A DNA stretch of 64,000 nucleotides, taken from NCBI GenBank assembly GCA_947589005.1, contig CANPZO010000001.1, positions 62,001 to 126,000 on the forward strand. The letters run 5' to 3'. The first letter of the stretch is position 1, and each line of letters begins with the position of its first letter. The translations under genes and the position numbers were made by a program. This document shows positions 44,568-52,972 of the stretch, one piece after another. Source of the DNA: an uncultured Clostridia bacterium (GTDB lineage: Bacteria > Bacillota > Clostridia > UMGS1883). The notes beneath the pieces are model-generated. The model searched no databases. It was given only the letters and a program-made list of their open reading frames with translations, and was not told the DNA's origin.

Positions 44568-45245
44568 CTAATTTTCCTTAAAATAGTAACCTACCCCCCA
44601 CTTGGTGAGTATATATTTGGGAGACGCCGCGTTTGGCTCTATCTTCTCGCGCAGGCGGCGGACATGAACGTCCACCGTCCTGATGTCGCCTGGGTAGTCG
44701 TAGCCCCAGATTATATCAAGAAGATTTTCACGGCTGTAAACCTTGCCGGGATTGGAGACAAAGAGCTCGCAAAGGTCAAACTCCTTGCTGGTGAGCTCGA
44801 TGCTGCGGTCGCCTATGCGGATGCGGCGGAGGTTGTAGTCCAGCTCCACGTCGCCGCTGCGGACGGTGGAACGGTCCGGAGCCGCGGAAGACGAGCGGCG
44901 GATAATGGCCTTTACTCTGGCCTTTAGCTCAAGAATGTTAAAGGGCTTGGTAAGATAGTCATCGGCCCCGTATTCCAGTCCCAAAATCTTGTCCATGTCC
45001 TCGGCCTTGGCCGTGAGCATGATTATGGGCACATTTGAGAACTCCCTCACCTTCTGGCATACGGTGAGGCCGTCTATCTTGGGCAGCATAAGGTCGAGTA
45101 TTATAAGGGAAAGGCTCTTGTCCCGAGCCAGCTTAAGGGCCTCCTCCCCGTCATAGGCCGTCTCTATCTCATAACCGTCCTGCTCGAGGTTGAATTTTAT
45201 ACCCTTCACAAGCAGCTTTTCATCATCAACAATCAATATTTTCAT
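44568..45245 (-). CDS. OmpR-family response regulator (WalR/PhoP-like)
   Basis: 225 residues. Receiver domain (1-115): DDE acidic pocket, phospho-acceptor aspartate in LIILDLMLPKIDG, TAKAED, and lysine in YLTKPF. A winged-helix DNA-binding domain follows (about 128-224; LTSKEFDLCELF, RTVDVHVRRLREKIE, KWGVGYYF). ATG 45245 has GAGGAC about 10 nt upstream. First gene of the group with histidine kinase and GerMN lipoprotein; the signal and regulon are not visible. Confidence 0.95.
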   Translation of the reverse strand: MKILIVDDEKLLVKGIKFNLEQDGYEIETAYDGEEALKLARDKSLSLIILDLMLPKIDGLTVCQKVREFSNVPIIMLTAKAEDMDKILGLEYGADDYLTKPFNILELKARVKAIIRRSSSAAPDRSTVRSGDVELDYNLRRIRIGDRSIELTSKEFDLCELFVSNPGKVYSRENLLDIIWGYDYPGDIRTVDVHVRRLREKIEPNAASPKYILTKWGVGYYFKEN

Positions 45246-45289
45246 CGGAATTTCGTCCTCTCATATAATTTTCACAATTTCACATGCTT

Positions 45290-45318
45290 ATTATAGCACC
45301 TTTCACAAAATTTTTCAA
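45290..45318 (-). promoter_or_regulatory. sigma-A-like promoter for the response regulator operon
   Basis: TTGAAA, 17 bp, TATAAT on the minus strand, about 45 nt before ATG 45245. Confidence 0.65.
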
Positions 45319-45349
45319 TAGATTTTTCATATATATTGCGGAAAAGTTC

Positions 45350-45378
45350 TTGAATATCTACAAAATATGTGGTAGAAT
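45350..45378 (+). promoter_or_regulatory. sigma-A-like promoter for fhs
   Basis: TTGAAT, 17 bp, TAGAAT, about 42 nt before ATG 45420. Confidence 0.55.
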
Positions 45379-45419
45379 AGTACTGTAAAAAAATACTAAT
45401 TTAAACGGAGGTACAGAGT

Positions 45420-47090
45420 ATGTTGACTGACATCGAAATCGCCCAGAGCGCAAGACCGCAACACATAGCGAAGGTTGCCGAAAAAATCGGCGTCCTCGAG
45501 GACGAACTGGAATTTTACGGAAAATACAAGGCCAAGCTCTCTGACGAACTGGCCGCGAGGGTAAAAGACAGGCCCAACGGCAAGCTTGTGCTTACAACGG
45601 CCATCAACCCCACCCCCGCCGGCGAGGGAAAGACCACAACGACGGTCGGACTTGGACAGGCTCTGTGCCGCCTCGGTAAAAACGCGGTTATCGCCTTGCG
45701 GGAGCCCTCGTTGGGTCCGGTAATGGGCATCAAGGGCGGGGCCGCCGGCGGCGGCTACGCGCAGGTGCTGCCCATGGAGGACATCAACCTCCACTTTACC
45801 GGCGATATGCACGCCATAACTGCCGCGCACAATCTGCTGGCGGCCATGCTGGACAACCATATACATCAGGGCAACGCCCTCGGCATCGACGTGCGGCGCA
45901 TCACCTATAAAAGAGTTATGGATATGAACGACCGGGCGCTCCGCGAGATAATCGTCGGCCTCGGCGGTAAGGTAAACGGCTTCCCCCGTCAGGACGGATT
46001 TATGATAACAGTGGCCTCCGAAATAATGGCCATTCTCTGCCTCGCGACGGACAAGGAGGACCTTAAGGAGCGGCTTGGCAAAATAATCGTGGGCTACAAC
46101 TATCAGGGTCAGCCCGTATGCGCCGCCGACCTCAAGGCCCAGGGCGCGATGGCCCTGCTGCTCAAGGACGCCATAAAGCCCAATCTGGTACAGACATTAG
46201 AGAACACCCCCTGCATAATGCACGGCGGCCCCTTCGCCAACATCGCCCACGGCTGCAACAGCGTTATAGCCACAAAGCTGGCGCTCAAGCTCGGCGACTA
46301 CGTTGTCACTGAGGCGGGCTTCGGCGCGGACCTTGGCGCCGAAAAGTTCTTTGATATCAAGTGCCGCGCCGCCGGACTCAGTCCCGACGCGGTGGTGCTG
46401 GTAGCCACCTGCCGCGCCCTTAAGTACAACGGCGGCGTAAGCAAGGCCGAGGTTTCCGCGCCCAATGTGGAGGCTCTTAAGAAGGGCCTGCCAAACCTTG
46501 AAAAACACATCGAAAACATAGCCAAATACGGCGTGCCCTGCGTGGTGGCCATCAACCGCTTCCCCACCGACACTGAGGAGGAGCTGGCCGCCGTTGAGGA
46601 CTGCTGTAAGGCTCTCGGGGCGGAATTTGCCGTATCCGAGGTATTTGCCAAGGGCGGCGAAGGCGGCGAGGCTTTGGCAAAAAAGCTGCTTGAGACCCTT
46701 GAGACTAAGGAGAGTCACTTCAAGCCCATTTACGACCTTGACACCGACTGCTATGAAAAGGCCGAGACCATCGCGAAGGAGATTTACGGCGCCGACGGGG
46801 TGGACTTCCTGCCCGCGGCGAAAAAGGCCATCGACGAGTTTGCGGCCATGGGCTACGGCAAACTGCCTGTCTGCATGGCAAAAACGCAATACTCTCTTTC
46901 CGACGACCCCAGTCTGCTCTGCCGGCCCAAAAATTTCCGCATAACCGTGCGGGAGGCCCGCATCAGCGCCGGCGCGGGCTTTATAGTCCTGCTCACCGGC
47001 GACATAATGGTAATGCCCGGTCTGCCTAAGGTCCCCGCGGCGGAAAAGATAGATATCGACGAAAACGGCGTGATAACCGGACTCTTTTAG
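45420..47090 (+). CDS. fhs: formate-tetrahydrofolate ligase
   Basis: 556 residues, the usual length. The nucleotide-binding loop [16 protein letters not shown] and [22 protein letters not shown] region are diagnostic. It makes 10-formyl-tetrahydrofolate from formate and ATP, feeding purine synthesis or one-carbon metabolism in anaerobes. ATG 45420 has GGAGG 8 nt upstream. It is followed within 15 nt by tsaE. Confidence 0.97.
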   Translation: MLTDIEIAQSARPQHIAKVAEKIGVLEDELEFYGKYKAKLSDELAARVKDRPNGKLVLTTAINPTPAGEGKTTTTVGLGQALCRLGKNAVIALREPSLGPVMGIKGGAAGGGYAQVLPMEDINLHFTGDMHAITAAHNLLAAMLDNHIHQGNALGIDVRRITYKRVMDMNDRALREIIVGLGGKVNGFPRQDGFMITVASEIMAILCLATDKEDLKERLGKIIVGYNYQGQPVCAADLKAQGAMALLLKDAIKPNLVQTLENTPCIMHGGPFANIAHGCNSVIATKLALKLGDYVVTEAGFGADLGAEKFFDIKCRAAGLSPDAVVLVATCRALKYNGGVSKAEVSAPNVEALKKGLPNLEKHIENIAKYGVPCVVAINRFPTDTEEELAAVEDCCKALGAEFAVSEVFAKGGEGGEALAKKLLETLETKESHFKPIYDLDTDCYEKAETIAKEIYGADGVDFLPAAKKAIDEFAAMGYGKLPVCMAKTQYSLSDDPSLLCRPKNFRITVREARISAGAGFIVLLTGDIMVMPGLPKVPAAEKIDIDENGVITGLF

Positions 47091-47105
47091 AAAGAAGTTT
47101 TAACA

Positions 47106-47516
47106 TTGAGATACATTTCCCACAGCACGGAGGATACGGAAAGCTTCGCCCGCGCTCTGGCGTCCTCGGTCACCCCGCCGAAGGTCATCTGTCTCAGAGG
47201 GGATTTGGGCGCGGGGAAAACGGCCTTTGTTCGGGGCTTTGCCCGGGCATTCGGCATCGAGCGGGGAGTGTCCTCCCCTACCTTCACCCTTATGCACCGC
47301 TACGACGGCAGCATCAGCCTTAAGCATTACGACCTGTACCGGCTGTCGTCTCCGGATGAGCTTTTGGACATAGGCTTCGAGGAGGAGATAGAAAGCGGCG
47401 TTTCCCTCATCGAATGGCCAGACGGCTTTGAAGAGCTCATCCCCGGCGACGCCCTTAACGTCACCATAACCCGCGGCGAAGGGGACAACGACAGGCTCAT
47501 CGAGGTGACGCCATGA
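47106..47516 (+). CDS. tsaE: tRNA threonylcarbamoyladenosine biosynthesis protein TsaE
   Basis: 136 residues. P-loop LRGDLGAGKTAFVRGFARAFG and the VSSPTF segment are typical. TsaE is the ATPase that works with TsaB and TsaD to form t6A37 in ANN-decoding tRNAs. The start is TTG 47106 with AAGAAG about 8 nt upstream; no ATG is available. It overlaps tsaB by 4 nt (ATGA). tsaD is not in the window. Confidence 0.93.
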   Translation: MRYISHSTEDTESFARALASSVTPPKVICLRGDLGAGKTAFVRGFARAFGIERGVSSPTFTLMHRYDGSISLKHYDLYRLSSPDELLDIGFEEEIESGVSLIEWPDGFEELIPGDALNVTITRGEGDNDRLIEVTP

Positions 47517-48202
47517 ACATTTTAGCCTTGGACACCTCCGCCCTGACCGCCACCGCCGCGGTGATGAGGGACGGCGTTATCGCCGGCGAGGCAAGCTTTA
47601 CCAACGGACTGACCCATTCCCAGACCATAATGCCCATGGTGGACTATGTGCTCAAGGGAGCCGGTCTCGCCCTCGCGGACATAGATTTGTTTGCCGTCAG
47701 CACCGGCCCCGGCTCCTTTACGGGACTGAGGATAGGCGTCGGCACGGTTAAGGGTCTGGCCTACGCCCGTGACAAAAGCTGCGCCGGTGTGTCTACCCTC
47801 AGGGCCCTGGCCTACAATATCGCCCCAACCGACAGACTTATAGTGCCAATAATGGACGCACGGCGAAATCAGGTCTACACGGCGGCTTACCGGTACGATG
47901 GCGGAAAAATCGCCTCGGTATCCGCTCCGGAGGCTCTGGAGATTGAGGAGCTGTGCGGCCGCCTGAGTGAAAGCGTAATCTTCGTGGGCGACGGAGTGAG
48001 CCCGTACATGGGAAAAATACGTTCCCTCATAGGCGGCAGAGCGGAATTTGCTCCGCCCCAGCTCAGGCTCCAGCGGGCGGCCTCGGTATGTGCGGCGGCT
48101 TTGGATAACCCCCCCGTCTCGCCGGCGGAGCTGAGCGTGATATATCTGAGAAAGCCGCAGGCCGAGCGTGAGCGTGACGAAAAACTGAACATACATTCCT
48201 GA
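47513..48202 (+). CDS. tsaB: tRNA threonylcarbamoyladenosine biosynthesis protein TsaB
   Basis: 229 residues of the ASKHA fold (LALDTSALTATAAV at the start; VSTGPGSFTGLRIGVGTVKGLA near 60). TsaB is the scaffold partner of TsaD. The frame overlaps tsaE by 4 nt, so translation is probably coupled. Downstream is rpiB rather than the rimI often found in other species. Confidence 0.93.
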   Translation: MNILALDTSALTATAAVMRDGVIAGEASFTNGLTHSQTIMPMVDYVLKGAGLALADIDLFAVSTGPGSFTGLRIGVGTVKGLAYARDKSCAGVSTLRALAYNIAPTDRLIVPIMDARRNQVYTAAYRYDGGKIASVSAPEALEIEELCGRLSESVIFVGDGVSPYMGKIRSLIGGRAEFAPPQLRLQRAASVCAAALDNPPVSPAELSVIYLRKPQAERERDEKLNIHS

Positions 48203-48216
48203 AAGGACGAATATAT

Positions 48217-48657
48217 ATGAGAATAGCCATTGCCGCCGACCATGGCGGATACAAACTCAAACAGGAGCTTATCCCCTATCTTGAAGGCGAGGGCCACGTC
48301 GTAACCGACTGCGGCACGGACAGCGAGGAGAGCGTGGACTATGTTGACTTCGCGGAAAAAGGGTGCAGAGAGTATCTTGACGGCAAGGCCGACTTCACCA
48401 TTCTCTGCTGCGGCACCGGCGTAGGCATCTCCATCGCCGCCAACAAAATCAGGGGCATACGCTGCGGTATGTGCCCCTCCGTGCAGGTAGCGGAGCTGGT
48501 GAAGCAGCACAACAACGCCAACGTCATCGCTCTGGGCGGACGCACCACCTCGCCGGAGCTGGCCAAGGAGATAGTTGACGCTTATATGAAGGCCGAGTTT
48601 ATGGGCGGCCGCCATCAGCGGCGTATCGACAAGATAACCGCCCTTGAAAATAAATAG
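48217..48657 (+). CDS. rpiB: ribose-5-phosphate isomerase B
   Basis: 146 residues, LacAB/RpiB family. AADHGGYKLKQEL at the start, active-site cysteine in CCGTGVGISIAANKI, and a histidine-rich GGRHQRRIDKI segment at the end. It interconverts ribose-5-phosphate and ribulose-5-phosphate. ATG 48217 has GAAAGGA upstream. It lies between tsaB and nrdR, probably in one transcript. Confidence 0.94.
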   Translation: MRIAIAADHGGYKLKQELIPYLEGEGHVVTDCGTDSEESVDYVDFAEKGCREYLDGKADFTILCCGTGVGISIAANKIRGIRCGMCPSVQVAELVKQHNNANVIALGGRTTSPELAKEIVDAYMKAEFMGGRHQRRIDKITALENK

Positions 48658-48692
48658 GTCAATAAAATTTATTACATATTGGAGGGATAATA

Positions 48693-49151
48693 ATGCGTTG
48701 TCCATATTGCGGCCACCGCGACAGTAAGGTAATCGATTCACGCCCCACCGACGAGGGCGAGGCTATCCGCCGCCGGCGGGAGTGCATGAAGTGCGAGGAA
48801 CGATTTACCACCTATGAAAAGGTCGAAACTCTGCCTATCATGGTTATTAAAAAGGATAAGACCCGGGAGCTTTTCGACCGGGACAAGCTAATACGCGGTA
48901 TTGCCCGAGCCTGCGAAAAACGCCCCGTGGCCACCGAGCAGATCGACGCCATCGTTGACCGTATCGAGGCGTCGATGCAAAACTCACTCGAGCGCGAAGT
49001 GACCTCCGCCCAGATAGGTGAAAAGGTGATGGAAAACCTTCGGGACATCGACGAGGTAGCCTATGTGCGCTTCGCCTCTGTTTACCGTCAGTTTACCGAC
49101 GCCACCACCTTTATCAAGGAGGTCAACAAGCTCCTGACCGACAAGGGCTAA
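48693..49151 (+). CDS. nrdR: transcriptional repressor NrdR
   Basis: 152 residues. The N-terminal zinc ribbon (MRCPYCGH and [12 protein letters not shown]) is followed by an ATP-cone (about 49-139). NrdR represses ribonucleotide reductase genes when bound to dATP/ATP. ATG 48693 follows GGAGGG by 7 nt. Its likely target here is nrdDG at 26955, in front of which two candidate boxes can be seen. Confidence 0.97.
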   Translation: MRCPYCGHRDSKVIDSRPTDEGEAIRRRRECMKCEERFTTYEKVETLPIMVIKKDKTRELFDRDKLIRGIARACEKRPVATEQIDAIVDRIEASMQNSLEREVTSAQIGEKVMENLRDIDEVAYVRFASVYRQFTDATTFIKEVNKLLTDKG

Positions 49152-49184
49152 AATCCGTTAAAAATAAGAAAGGGAGCCTTCAAA

Positions 49185-49907
49185 TTGGCAATTTTCAGAT
49201 GTACCTTCCGTTCAACACTGCTGACAAATGATACAAACCTTAACATAATCCTTCCCGACAGGCGGTTCCATCCGCCGAAGGTGCTGTATCTGCTCCACGG
49301 CTATCAGCAGCATTTCGGCTCCTGGCTGAACCAGTCCTCCCTGATAAGGTATGCCGCCGGAAAAAATCTGGCCGTCGTCATGCCCGACGGCGGACGGAGC
49401 TTTTATTCCGACATGACCACGGGAGAAAATTACTATTCCTATATCGTCAAGGAGCTGCCCCGCTTTCTGAAAGGGCAGCTCGGTCTTGAGCCAAAGCGCG
49501 AGGACACCGCCGTCGCGGGTCTGTCCATGGGGGGCTACGGCGCTCTCAAGATAGGTCTGCGCAACCCCGAGCTGTTCAGTATGATAGGAGCTTTCTCCCC
49601 CGCCTGCGACATCGTGCGCATCGCGGAGGAAAATCCTCTCCTCGCTCACGCCATCTGCGGCGATATGGAGCTGAGGGACAGTGAGCACGACATCTTCCGT
49701 CTTGTGAGTGATATTTCCGGCAGCCCCGAGGCTCCGGAAATCGTCCACTACTGCGGCAGCGAGGACTTCATGATAGAGGAGAACCGCCGTTTCAGGGATC
49801 TCGCCCAAGGGCTCGATCTCACGTACTCCTATATTGAGGAGCCGGGCGGACATGACTGGGACAAATGGGACCCCTGGGTAAAGGACTTTATAGAGAGATT
49901 TGTATAA
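49185..49907 (+). CDS. alpha/beta-hydrolase esterase (putative esterase, D-like family)
   Basis: 240 residues without a signal peptide. The nucleophile elbow is GLSMGGYGALK near residue 117; LYLLHGYQQHFGSW forms the oxyanion-hole region; a late aspartate and GGHDWDKWD supply the other triad residues. It resembles S-formylglutathione-hydrolase/antigen-85-type esterases. The start is TTG 49185, 8 nt after GGGAG. The substrate is unknown; acylated carbohydrate or a small ester is typical of the family. Confidence 0.88.
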   Translation: MAIFRCTFRSTLLTNDTNLNIILPDRRFHPPKVLYLLHGYQQHFGSWLNQSSLIRYAAGKNLAVVMPDGGRSFYSDMTTGENYYSYIVKELPRFLKGQLGLEPKREDTAVAGLSMGGYGALKIGLRNPELFSMIGAFSPACDIVRIAEENPLLAHAICGDMELRDSEHDIFRLVSDISGSPEAPEIVHYCGSEDFMIEENRRFRDLAQGLDLTYSYIEEPGGHDWDKWDPWVKDFIERFV

Positions 49908-49914
49908 TGTCTGT

Positions 49915-50137
49915 GAATTAATGTGGAAAAACCGCCTTTTTACAAAAAGACGGTTTTTCTTTTTAGTTTAAGCCTTCGTGCTAAGCGGCGGGCTGAAGGC
50001 AGCCCGCCCTACGCCACTTTGCTACAGTAGTGCGCCGTAGGGCGGCTTGCCCGGGGGCCGCGAAAAAATTAAAAGGAAATCGTCACAAGCGAAGTTACGC
50101 TTGTGACGACGCCGTTCTGCACAATTTTTTTACAGCC
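49915..50137. repeat. modular hairpin-rich intergenic repeat, copy R2
   Basis: Lies between two convergent genes. Module B (49915-49970, the AAAAACCGCCTTTTT hairpin) is followed by module C (49986-50137, with the GGCGGGCTG..CAGCCCGCC hairpin and GTAGGGCGGCTTGCCC). The right end TTTTTTTACAGCC stops exactly at the TGA stop codon of the amidase gene (read on the minus strand as TGA then GGCTGTAAAAAAA). Same orientation as R1. Confidence 0.8.
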
Positions 50138-50878
50138 TCATACAAACCGTATATATCTTCCGTCGCTGTATCCCACGTTGTTCCCGTAGCGCACCACATA
50201 CCAGCCCTTCCATTCTCCAAGGACGGTGACCCTCGCTCCGTTGGGGATGCGTGTAATTACGCTGGCGGTCAAATCGGGTTTGGCGCGGAGGTTCAGGCTG
50301 CCGGAGGTCAGGCGCACCACACCGGCCCTGGCCGGAGTCGCCTCGATAAAGGGCAGACCGAAATATTGTGTCAGGGAAAGCACCAAATTCCGCGCGATAT
50401 TTTGTATATTGTTCCTTATCCAGTTGGCGTCGGCTGTGTTGTCGTGATAGCCAATCTCCATGAAAACCGCCGGGGCGCGGGTCTTGACGGCCTCGCCGAT
50501 GGTGGTAGTCTGAAGGGAACGCACAAGAGAGGGCCCGGGGTAAATATCCCGCATATTCCGGGCGAAAATCTCCGCCGCCCTGCGGCCCTTGGCGCTGCCG
50601 CGGGCATAGTATACATCCACCCCCTGCTTGGCGCCATACATACCTTCTGGCGCGGCGTTGGAATGAATGGCCAGATGCAGGTCATAATTTCCACGGTTGG
50701 ACTGATTGATAAACTGCTGGGCGGTCTGGCTGCGGTCGTTGCGAACGTAACGAATGCCGTTGGACTGCAGATAGGGCTCCATAGCGTCGGCGATGAGGTT
50801 CATGTAATACTCCTCGCTGCCTCCGCCGGTATACATATTGCCCTCCTGAGAGGAGGGGCTGAGATAAATTATGGGCAT
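50138..50878 (-). CDS. N-acetylmuramoyl-L-alanine amidase with C-terminal SH3b domain
   Basis: 246 residues. Amidase_3 domain (about 1-175): the LAIHSNAAPEG motif with zinc-ligand histidine, and the catalytic glutamate in VFMEIGYHDN. A bacterial SH3 domain follows (about 185-246, LNLRAKPDLTASVITRIPNGARVTVLG). It cleaves the amide between N-acetylmuramic acid and the peptide. There is no signal peptide, which fits mother-cell lysis amidases of the CwlC type or a phage-like endolysin. The start ATG 50878 follows GAGGTGAT; the GAG of this site is the end of an 18 bp palindrome. Repeat copies R2 and R3 flank the gene. Confidence 0.92.
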   Translation of the reverse strand: MPIIYLSPSSQEGNMYTGGGSEEYYMNLIADAMEPYLQSNGIRYVRNDRSQTAQQFINQSNRGNYDLHLAIHSNAAPEGMYGAKQGVDVYYARGSAKGRRAAEIFARNMRDIYPGPSLVRSLQTTTIGEAVKTRAPAVFMEIGYHDNTADANWIRNNIQNIARNLVLSLTQYFGLPFIEATPARAGVVRLTSGSLNLRAKPDLTASVITRIPNGARVTVLGEWKGWYVVRYGNNVGYSDGRYIRFV

Positions 50879-50887
50879 AAAAATCAC

Positions 50888-50905
50888 CTCATACCATGGT
50901 ATGAG
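50888..50905 (-). promoter_or_regulatory. 18 bp palindrome overlapping the amidase ribosome-binding site
   Basis: CTCATACCATGGTATGAG is a perfect palindrome. On the minus strand its last GAG forms the start of GAGGTGAT in front of ATG 50878. It could be an operator or a hairpin that hides the ribosome-binding site. Confidence 0.5.
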
Positions 50906-50969
50906 ATAATTTGTTTTTTTGTTAAAACATATCAGTCTGCAAAAACCTCGCTATGTAGCATAAAGGCAC

Positions 50970-51407
50970 GGGGTCGGCCGAAAAAATCGCGAAGAACGGC
51001 GTCGTCGCGAGCCTAACTTTGCTTGCGGCGATTTCTTTTAAATTTTTTCGGCGGCTTGAGGGCAAGCCGCCCTACGGAGCACTAATGTAACAAAACGGTG
51101 TATGGCGGGCTGCCTTAAGCCCGCCGCTTAGCATGAAGGCTTAAATTAAAAAGAAAAACCGTCTTTTTCTCGTAAAAAGGCGGTTTTGTCACATTAATTC
51201 ATAGTTTTGATTCTATACAGAGTTTATCATCACATATATTTGGCTTAAATTAAGGTTTCCGGCCAAAATGGGGCCCCCGCAAAACGGCGAAGCCGATTTT
51301 GTGGGGAAAAGGAGTCACAGCGAGGTGAGCCGAGTTTCGATTTTTAAATCGAAACTCGCGATACCGAGCTTGTGACGACGCCGGTCTGCGCCTTTTTTTA
51401 CGGCCCC
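50970..51407. repeat. modular hairpin-rich intergenic repeat, copy R3 (inverted)
   Basis: The order is the reverse complement of R1: module C (50970-51128, starting GGGGTCGGCCGAAAAAATCG), module B (about 51140-51201) and module A (51266-51407). Module A is nearly identical to the reverse complement of 29687-29829. The right end (TTTTTTTACGGCCCC) stops 2 nt from the stop codon of the purF-like gene. Together with a short stretch up to 50906 it fills this gap; no gene is seen. Confidence 0.8.
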
Positions 51408-51409
51408 TG

Positions 51410-52828
51410 TTACTCCTTACCGTTCCAGCAATATGTACACAGCTTGTCGGGGTCGATGCCCACAGACTTTATCATATCGTCCAGCCGGTGATAGCGCAGA
51501 GAGGTAAAGTGCAGGGTCTCCCCTATCCTCTTTACCATGGCCTCGTACTTTTCGCTGTTGGGGTCGGCATATTCGGCTATGGTCTCACGGTCGGGGTCCT
51601 TACCCTCCAGCTCCTTGATTACGCGGCGGCCGATAAGCTCCATTTCCGAGGTGGAGCGGGAGAAATTGAGATATTTACAGCCATAGAGCAGAGGCGGACA
51701 GCCGGTGCGGATGTGGACCTCCTTGGCCCCACTTTCGTACAGGAACTCGGTGGTCTCCCGAAGCTGGGTGCCGCGGACGATGGAGTCGTCAATCAGCAGC
51801 AGGCTCTTTCCGTCGATAAGATCGTGAATAGGTATGAGCTTCATCTTGGCGATGAGATTGCGTTCGCTCTGATGGGTAGGCATAAATGACCGGGGCCAGG
51901 TGGGAGTGTACTTGACAAAGGGACGGGCAAAGCGCACGCCGGACTCATTGGAATAGCCGATGGCATGGGCCGTGCCGGAATCCGGTATGCCGGCCACCAT
52001 ATCTGGGTGTATATCCACAAGGCTGTCGTGCATAGCCAGATATTTGCCGCAGTCATAGCGCATTTCTTCAACGGTCTTTCCCTCATAGGATGAGGACGGG
52101 TAGCCGTAATATACCCACAAAAAGGTACAGATGCGCATTTTATCCCCCGGCGCGACGAGAGTCCTGACGCCCTCGGCGTCCATGACCGCTATCTCTCCGG
52201 GGCCAAGCTCTTTATAGTCCGTGTAGCCAAGGTTCAGATAGGCAAAGCTCTCAAAGCTGGCGCAGTAGCCCTCCTCCCCCTTTTTGCCAATGACAATGGG
52301 CGTGCGGCCCAGCTTGTCCCTGGCGGCGTATATGCCCCTCGGGGTAAGTATGAGCATACTGATGGAGCCGTCCACGGTCTCCTGAGCGTAACGTATGCCG
52401 TCGATAAAATTATCCTTTTGGTTTATCATGGCGGCGATAAGCTCGGTCTGGTTTATCTCGCCGTTCTGCATTTCAAAGAAATGCGCCTTGTTTTCGATTA
52501 TTTCATGAATTATTTCCTCCGCGTTGTTTATCTTGCCCACCGTAGTTATGGCAAAGGTGCCGTGGTGTGACCTGACCAATATAGGCTGCGCCTCAAAGTC
52601 GGAAATGCAGCCCACGCCCATTTCGCCATGCATGGACTGGGCCTCGTCATAGAAACGGGTCCTGAAAGGAGCGTTTTCGATGTTGTGAATGGCCTTTTCG
52701 AAGCCTCCATTATTGCTGTAAACGGCCATGCCGGCCCTGCGGGTGCCAAGGTGAGAATGGTAATCGACTCCATAAAACAAATCAAAGACACAATCTTTTT
52801 TTAATGCCGCGCCAAAAAAACCGCCCAT
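51410..52828 (-). CDS. amidophosphoribosyltransferase (PurF) paralogue lacking the catalytic N-terminal cysteine
   Basis: 472 residues with both PurF domains. The N-terminal Ntn glutaminase-like domain (1-240) begins MGGFFGA, where active PurF has a cysteine exposed by processing (CGVFGI type), so glutamine hydrolysis should be lost; TRRAGMAVYS and NQTELIAAMI still follow the fold. The phosphoribosyltransferase domain (about 250-440) keeps the PRPP loop LLLIDDSIVRGTQLRE and GIPDSGTAHA. A cysteine pair (CTYC) is near the end. Relatives of this kind occur in Bacteroidetes and Clostridia beside a genuine PurF. It may use free ammonia or have another PRPP-linked role. The gene has its own promoter with a large inverted repeat; no other pur genes are nearby. 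Confidence 0.88.
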   Translation of the reverse strand: MGGFFGAALKKDCVFDLFYGVDYHSHLGTRRAGMAVYSNNGGFEKAIHNIENAPFRTRFYDEAQSMHGEMGVGCISDFEAQPILVRSHHGTFAITTVGKINNAEEIIHEIIENKAHFFEMQNGEINQTELIAAMINQKDNFIDGIRYAQETVDGSISMLILTPRGIYAARDKLGRTPIVIGKKGEEGYCASFESFAYLNLGYTDYKELGPGEIAVMDAEGVRTLVAPGDKMRICTFLWVYYGYPSSSYEGKTVEEMRYDCGKYLAMHDSLVDIHPDMVAGIPDSGTAHAIGYSNESGVRFARPFVKYTPTWPRSFMPTHQSERNLIAKMKLIPIHDLIDGKSLLLIDDSIVRGTQLRETTEFLYESGAKEVHIRTGCPPLLYGCKYLNFSRSTSEMELIGRRVIKELEGKDPDRETIAEYADPNSEKYEAMVKRIGETLHFTSLRYHRLDDMIKSVGIDPDKLCTYCWNGKE

Positions 52829-52849
52829 AATGTAACCTCACTTTAAATG

Positions 52850-52890
52850 ATAATAGCCCTGTGGCACTTGTCTTGTCACAGGGCTATTAT
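52850..52890 (-). promoter_or_regulatory. 14 bp inverted repeat spanning the -10 region and leader of the purF-like gene
   Basis: ATAATAGCCCTGTG and its exact reverse complement, 13 nt apart. On the minus strand the first arm includes most of the -10 box and the second lies in the leader, so it may act as an operator or as a 5' RNA hairpin. Confidence 0.6.
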
Positions 52891-52914
52891 ATCACAAGTT
52901 TTTACATATTTCAA
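52886..52914 (-). promoter_or_regulatory. sigma-A-like promoter for the purF-like gene
   Basis: TTGAAA, 17 bp, TATAAT on the minus strand, about 57 nt before ATG 52828. Confidence 0.7.
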
Positions 52915-52972
52915 TAGGGAATTTTACATATTTTTTAGGGCGCCGCCGCACGGATATTGTTGGCCGATACTT

